A DNA stretch of 6,280 nt from NCBI GenBank assembly GCA_025449515.1, contig JANWJI010000013.1, forward strand, positions 1 through 6,280, written 5' to 3'. Of the stretch, positions 5,069 through 6,280 are shown one piece after another. The notes under the pieces were generated by a model. The model saw only the letters and a program-made list of their open reading frames with translations. It was not told the DNA's origin and did not search any database. Position 1 is the first letter of the stretch; each line of letters begins with the position of its first letter. This stretch comes from Nitrososphaeraceae archaeon (GTDB lineage: Archaea; Thermoproteota; Nitrososphaeria; Nitrososphaerales; Nitrososphaeraceae). Made by a program: the position numbers and the translations under genes.

Positions 5069-5893
5069 TTATAAGCCTGATGGACTAACCTCTAATTCCG
5101 GTTTCGTATGCATATCTCGGAGTTTGTCGACTGCTACCTGCGCGGCCTTCTTACCAGATAGAAGCATGGAGCCAAATGTTGGTCCCATACGAGCCAGCCC
5201 ATGTGTCTCGGTTACTGACATACCTGATATGATTAGGCCTGGAAATACCTCTCCGGTCCGTTCTACTACTAAATCCTCGCCACCGTTTACCCACATTGGT
5301 TCCATACCTTTCCATTTTATGTAGCCACGATCCATCAAACGCTTAACTGCAACAGAGTCGTGTCCGGAGGCATCGATTACGATTTTGCTTTCCAAAGCTA
5401 TCGGGTCGACACACGTAACGTTTCTCGGCAACGCAGAGACAGGCATCCAATTTATGACAACTCCAGATACCCGTCCATTTTTCAAGACCAAGTCATCAAA
5501 CTTTGATAATTGCAGGAATCTGACACCAGCATCGCATGCAGCCGCAATAAGCTTTGAACATGCATGAGGGCCCCAAGTTGCATATAATCCTTCAGTCACC
5601 TTCCTGTACGGAACGCCAAGTTCATCCCAAATCTGTTGAGCAGGAGCGCGTACGGTTACGGGATTCATCATATAACCTCCCACCCAATAACCCCCGCCCA
5701 AATAATTATTCTGCTCAATTATTAGAGTTTTTACCCCTAACTTAGCCAGCTCCCTTCCGGCTGTTAGACCAGAGGGTCCAGCACCGATGATGATCACATC
5801 CGAATCAGCATAATCTGATATCGTTTCACCAAACATTGCTACAATAGTCCTGGTGATCTCCTTCTCCCCGATCTCACTAAATATTTTTGTCAT
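5069..5893 (-). CDS. thi4: Thiamin thiazole synthase Thi4, cysteine (sulfur-donor) type
   Basis: Thi4 makes the adenylated thiazole precursor of thiamin from NAD, glycine and sulfur, with iron. Numbered from the ATG at 5893 (274 residues), the dinucleotide-binding GAGPSG is at 37-42, IIEQNNYLGGGYWVGG at 58-73, VVINW at 145-149, ITMP-type loop residues through ALPRNVTCVDP at 154-164, DASGHD at 174-179, and HGLARMGPTFGSMLLSGKKAA near 231-251. Cys161 in TCVDP falls where yeast Thi4 has Cys205, which donates its own sulfur and leaves dehydroalanine. Methanogen Thi4 has His there and uses free sulfide. A TTG at 5905 would add MILH, but the TATA box (5914-5921) is centred about 25 bases from the ATG at 5893 and only about 12 from the TTG, so the ATG is chosen and the mRNA is predicted leaderless. 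No other thi genes are in the window. Confidence 0.94.
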   Translation of the reverse strand: MTKIFSEIGEKEITRTIVAMFGETISDYADSDVIIIGAGPSGLTAGRELAKLGVKTLIIEQNNYLGGGYWVGGYMMNPVTVRAPAQQIWDELGVPYRKVTEGLYATWGPHACSKLIAAACDAGVRFLQLSKFDDLVLKNGRVSGVVINWMPVSALPRNVTCVDPIALESKIVIDASGHDSVAVKRLMDRGYIKWKGMEPMWVNGGEDLVVERTGEVFPGLIISGMSVTETHGLARMGPTFGSMLLSGKKAAQVAVDKLRDMHTKPELEVSPSGL

Positions 5894-5913
5894 ATGAAGA
5901 ATCAAATAGAAAT

Positions 5914-5921
5914 ATTATAAA
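5914..5921 (-). promoter_or_regulatory. TATA box of thi4
   Basis: The minus strand reads TTTATAAT within an AT-rich stretch. Its centre is about 25 bases before the ATG at 5893, so the transcript should begin at the start codon. This fixes the thi4 start. It also leaves no room for a thiamin riboswitch in the 5' leader. Confidence 0.6.
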
Positions 5922-5960
5922 TACATTATTAAAGTTACCTTCAGTAGTGATATGAAATAA

Positions 5961-5968
5961 TTTATACT
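5961..5968 (+). promoter_or_regulatory. Possible + strand promoter with no gene attached
   Basis: TTTATACT sits inside AATTTATACTA, the same 11 bases that form the cofE promoter. A start about 25 bases past the centre would fall near 5990. No + strand reading frame follows. A run of five T residues at 6060-6064 could end a transcript of about 75 bases, which would be antisense to the end of the next gene. Confidence 0.3.
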
Positions 5969-6000
5969 AGGGTCCAAATATAGCTCACACGAATAGACTT

Positions 6001-6013
6001 AGCCAAAGCGGCT
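6001..6013. repeat. Small inverted repeat AGCC / GGCT
   Basis: A four-base GC-rich stem with the five-base loop AAAGC lies between the 3' end of the right-hand gene and the thi4 promoter. It would be the first structure in a + strand transcript from the possible promoter at 5961. It is too short to mean much on its own. Confidence 0.25.
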
Positions 6014-6043
6014 CTCTCCTGATAGCTCGCTAACATTCTGACC

Positions 6044-6280
6044 TTAGAGATCTTCTGCATTTTTGGAAATAGCCCCGTTTCTTACCTTTATATCCATCTC
6101 GTTTACTAACTCCAGTAGATTAGTCTTGTGGGAATTTAAGTAATCCTGTCCCTTATCTTTAAGACGTATTAGGAATAGCCTTAGGTCCCGATGTTCGTCA
6201 AAGAACTGTTCCACAATTATATTTCCATGAATCGCGGGATTAATTAACTGCTCAAAGCTCTCCATTGTTTGCTTGATATC
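6044..6280 (-). CDS. Unrecognised protein, probably N-terminally cut by the window edge
   Basis: I do not recognise this protein. From the ATG at 6265 it is 73 residues, ending in ISKNAEDL. The frame is open upstream of that ATG to the window edge (DIKQT before MESFEQL) and no TATA box is visible, so the true start is probably outside the window. It is charged and predicted mostly helical, with a FFDEHRDLRLFLIRLKDKG stretch that looks amphipathic. It has no cysteines, no signal peptide and no membrane segment. It is on the same strand as thi4 and 150 bases upstream of it, but thi4 has its own TATA box, so there is no strong reason to link them. Base use resembles the neighbours. Confidence 0.55.
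   Translation of the reverse strand, partial: DIKQTMESFEQLINPAIHGNIIVEQFFDEHRDLRLFLIRLKDKGQDYLNSHKTNLLELVNEMDIKVRNGAISKNAEDL

Noticed and set aside
5046..5745. Plus-strand open frames opposite thi4
   Set aside because: They are complementary to the conserved Thi4 coding region and have no motifs of their own.
5894..5905. TTG at 5905 as the thi4 start
   Set aside because: It lies only about 12 bases from the TATA box centre, inside the region upstream of the expected transcription start. The ATG at 5893 has the right spacing and a normal family N-terminus.
5894..6043. Thiamin (TPP) riboswitch or tRNA upstream of thi4
   Set aside because: No CTGAGA-type TPP core is present, and the TATA spacing predicts no leader. 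GGGTCCAAATA resembles a T-loop, but no acceptor or anticodon stems fit around it.

Overview
The window looks like chromosomal DNA of an ammonia-oxidising-type archaeon (Thaumarchaeota/Nitrososphaerota). Four things suggest this. The prolyl-tRNA synthetase is archaeal-type, and there is an F420 ligase (CofE). Thi4 is of the archaeal type with an active-site cysteine. Gene starts have no clear Shine-Dalgarno sites but have archaeal TATA-like boxes, several at 25-28 bases from the start codon, which predicts leaderless transcripts. GC is about 40% by eye. The lineage call rests on recalled family resemblance, not on a search.

Layout. 1-482 (-): N-terminal 160 codons of proS, running off the left edge. 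530-817 (-): small basic four-cysteine protein. 818-995: divergent promoter region. 996-3794 (+): a SerB-like phosphatase, cofE, tusA and a cysM-like sulfhydrylase, with tusA and cysM only 3 bases apart. 3791-4795 (-): thioredoxin reductase, convergent with cysM and sharing a CTAG that supplies both stop codons. 4796-5068: non-coding stretch with a direct repeat and several inverted repeats. 5069-5893 (-): thi4. 5894-6043: thi4 promoter plus a possible + strand promoter. 6044-6280 (-): unrecognised gene that probably runs off the right edge. No gene-free stretch exceeds 300 bases.

How the genes may work together. The middle block reads as serine, cysteine and sulfur metabolism. The phosphatase matches phosphoserine phosphatase. 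The cysteine synthase carries an Arg that aligns with the O-phosphoserine-selecting Arg220 of M. tuberculosis CysM. Both would therefore act on O-phosphoserine, one giving serine and the other cysteine. TusA, a persulfide carrier, is coupled to the sulfhydrylase and could be its sulfur donor (inference). Thioredoxin reductase supplies thiol reducing power. Thi4 has Cys at the position where yeast Thi4 sacrifices its own sulfur for the thiamin thiazole, so it may consume protein cysteine. CofE (F420 polyglutamylation) and ProS are housekeeping neighbours.

I see no CRISPR array, insertion sequence, tRNA or rRNA. The most notable points are the tusA-cysM pair with its O-phosphoserine signature, the Cys-type Thi4, the Asp-to-Glu change in motif I of the phosphatase, and the non-coding region at 4796-5068.
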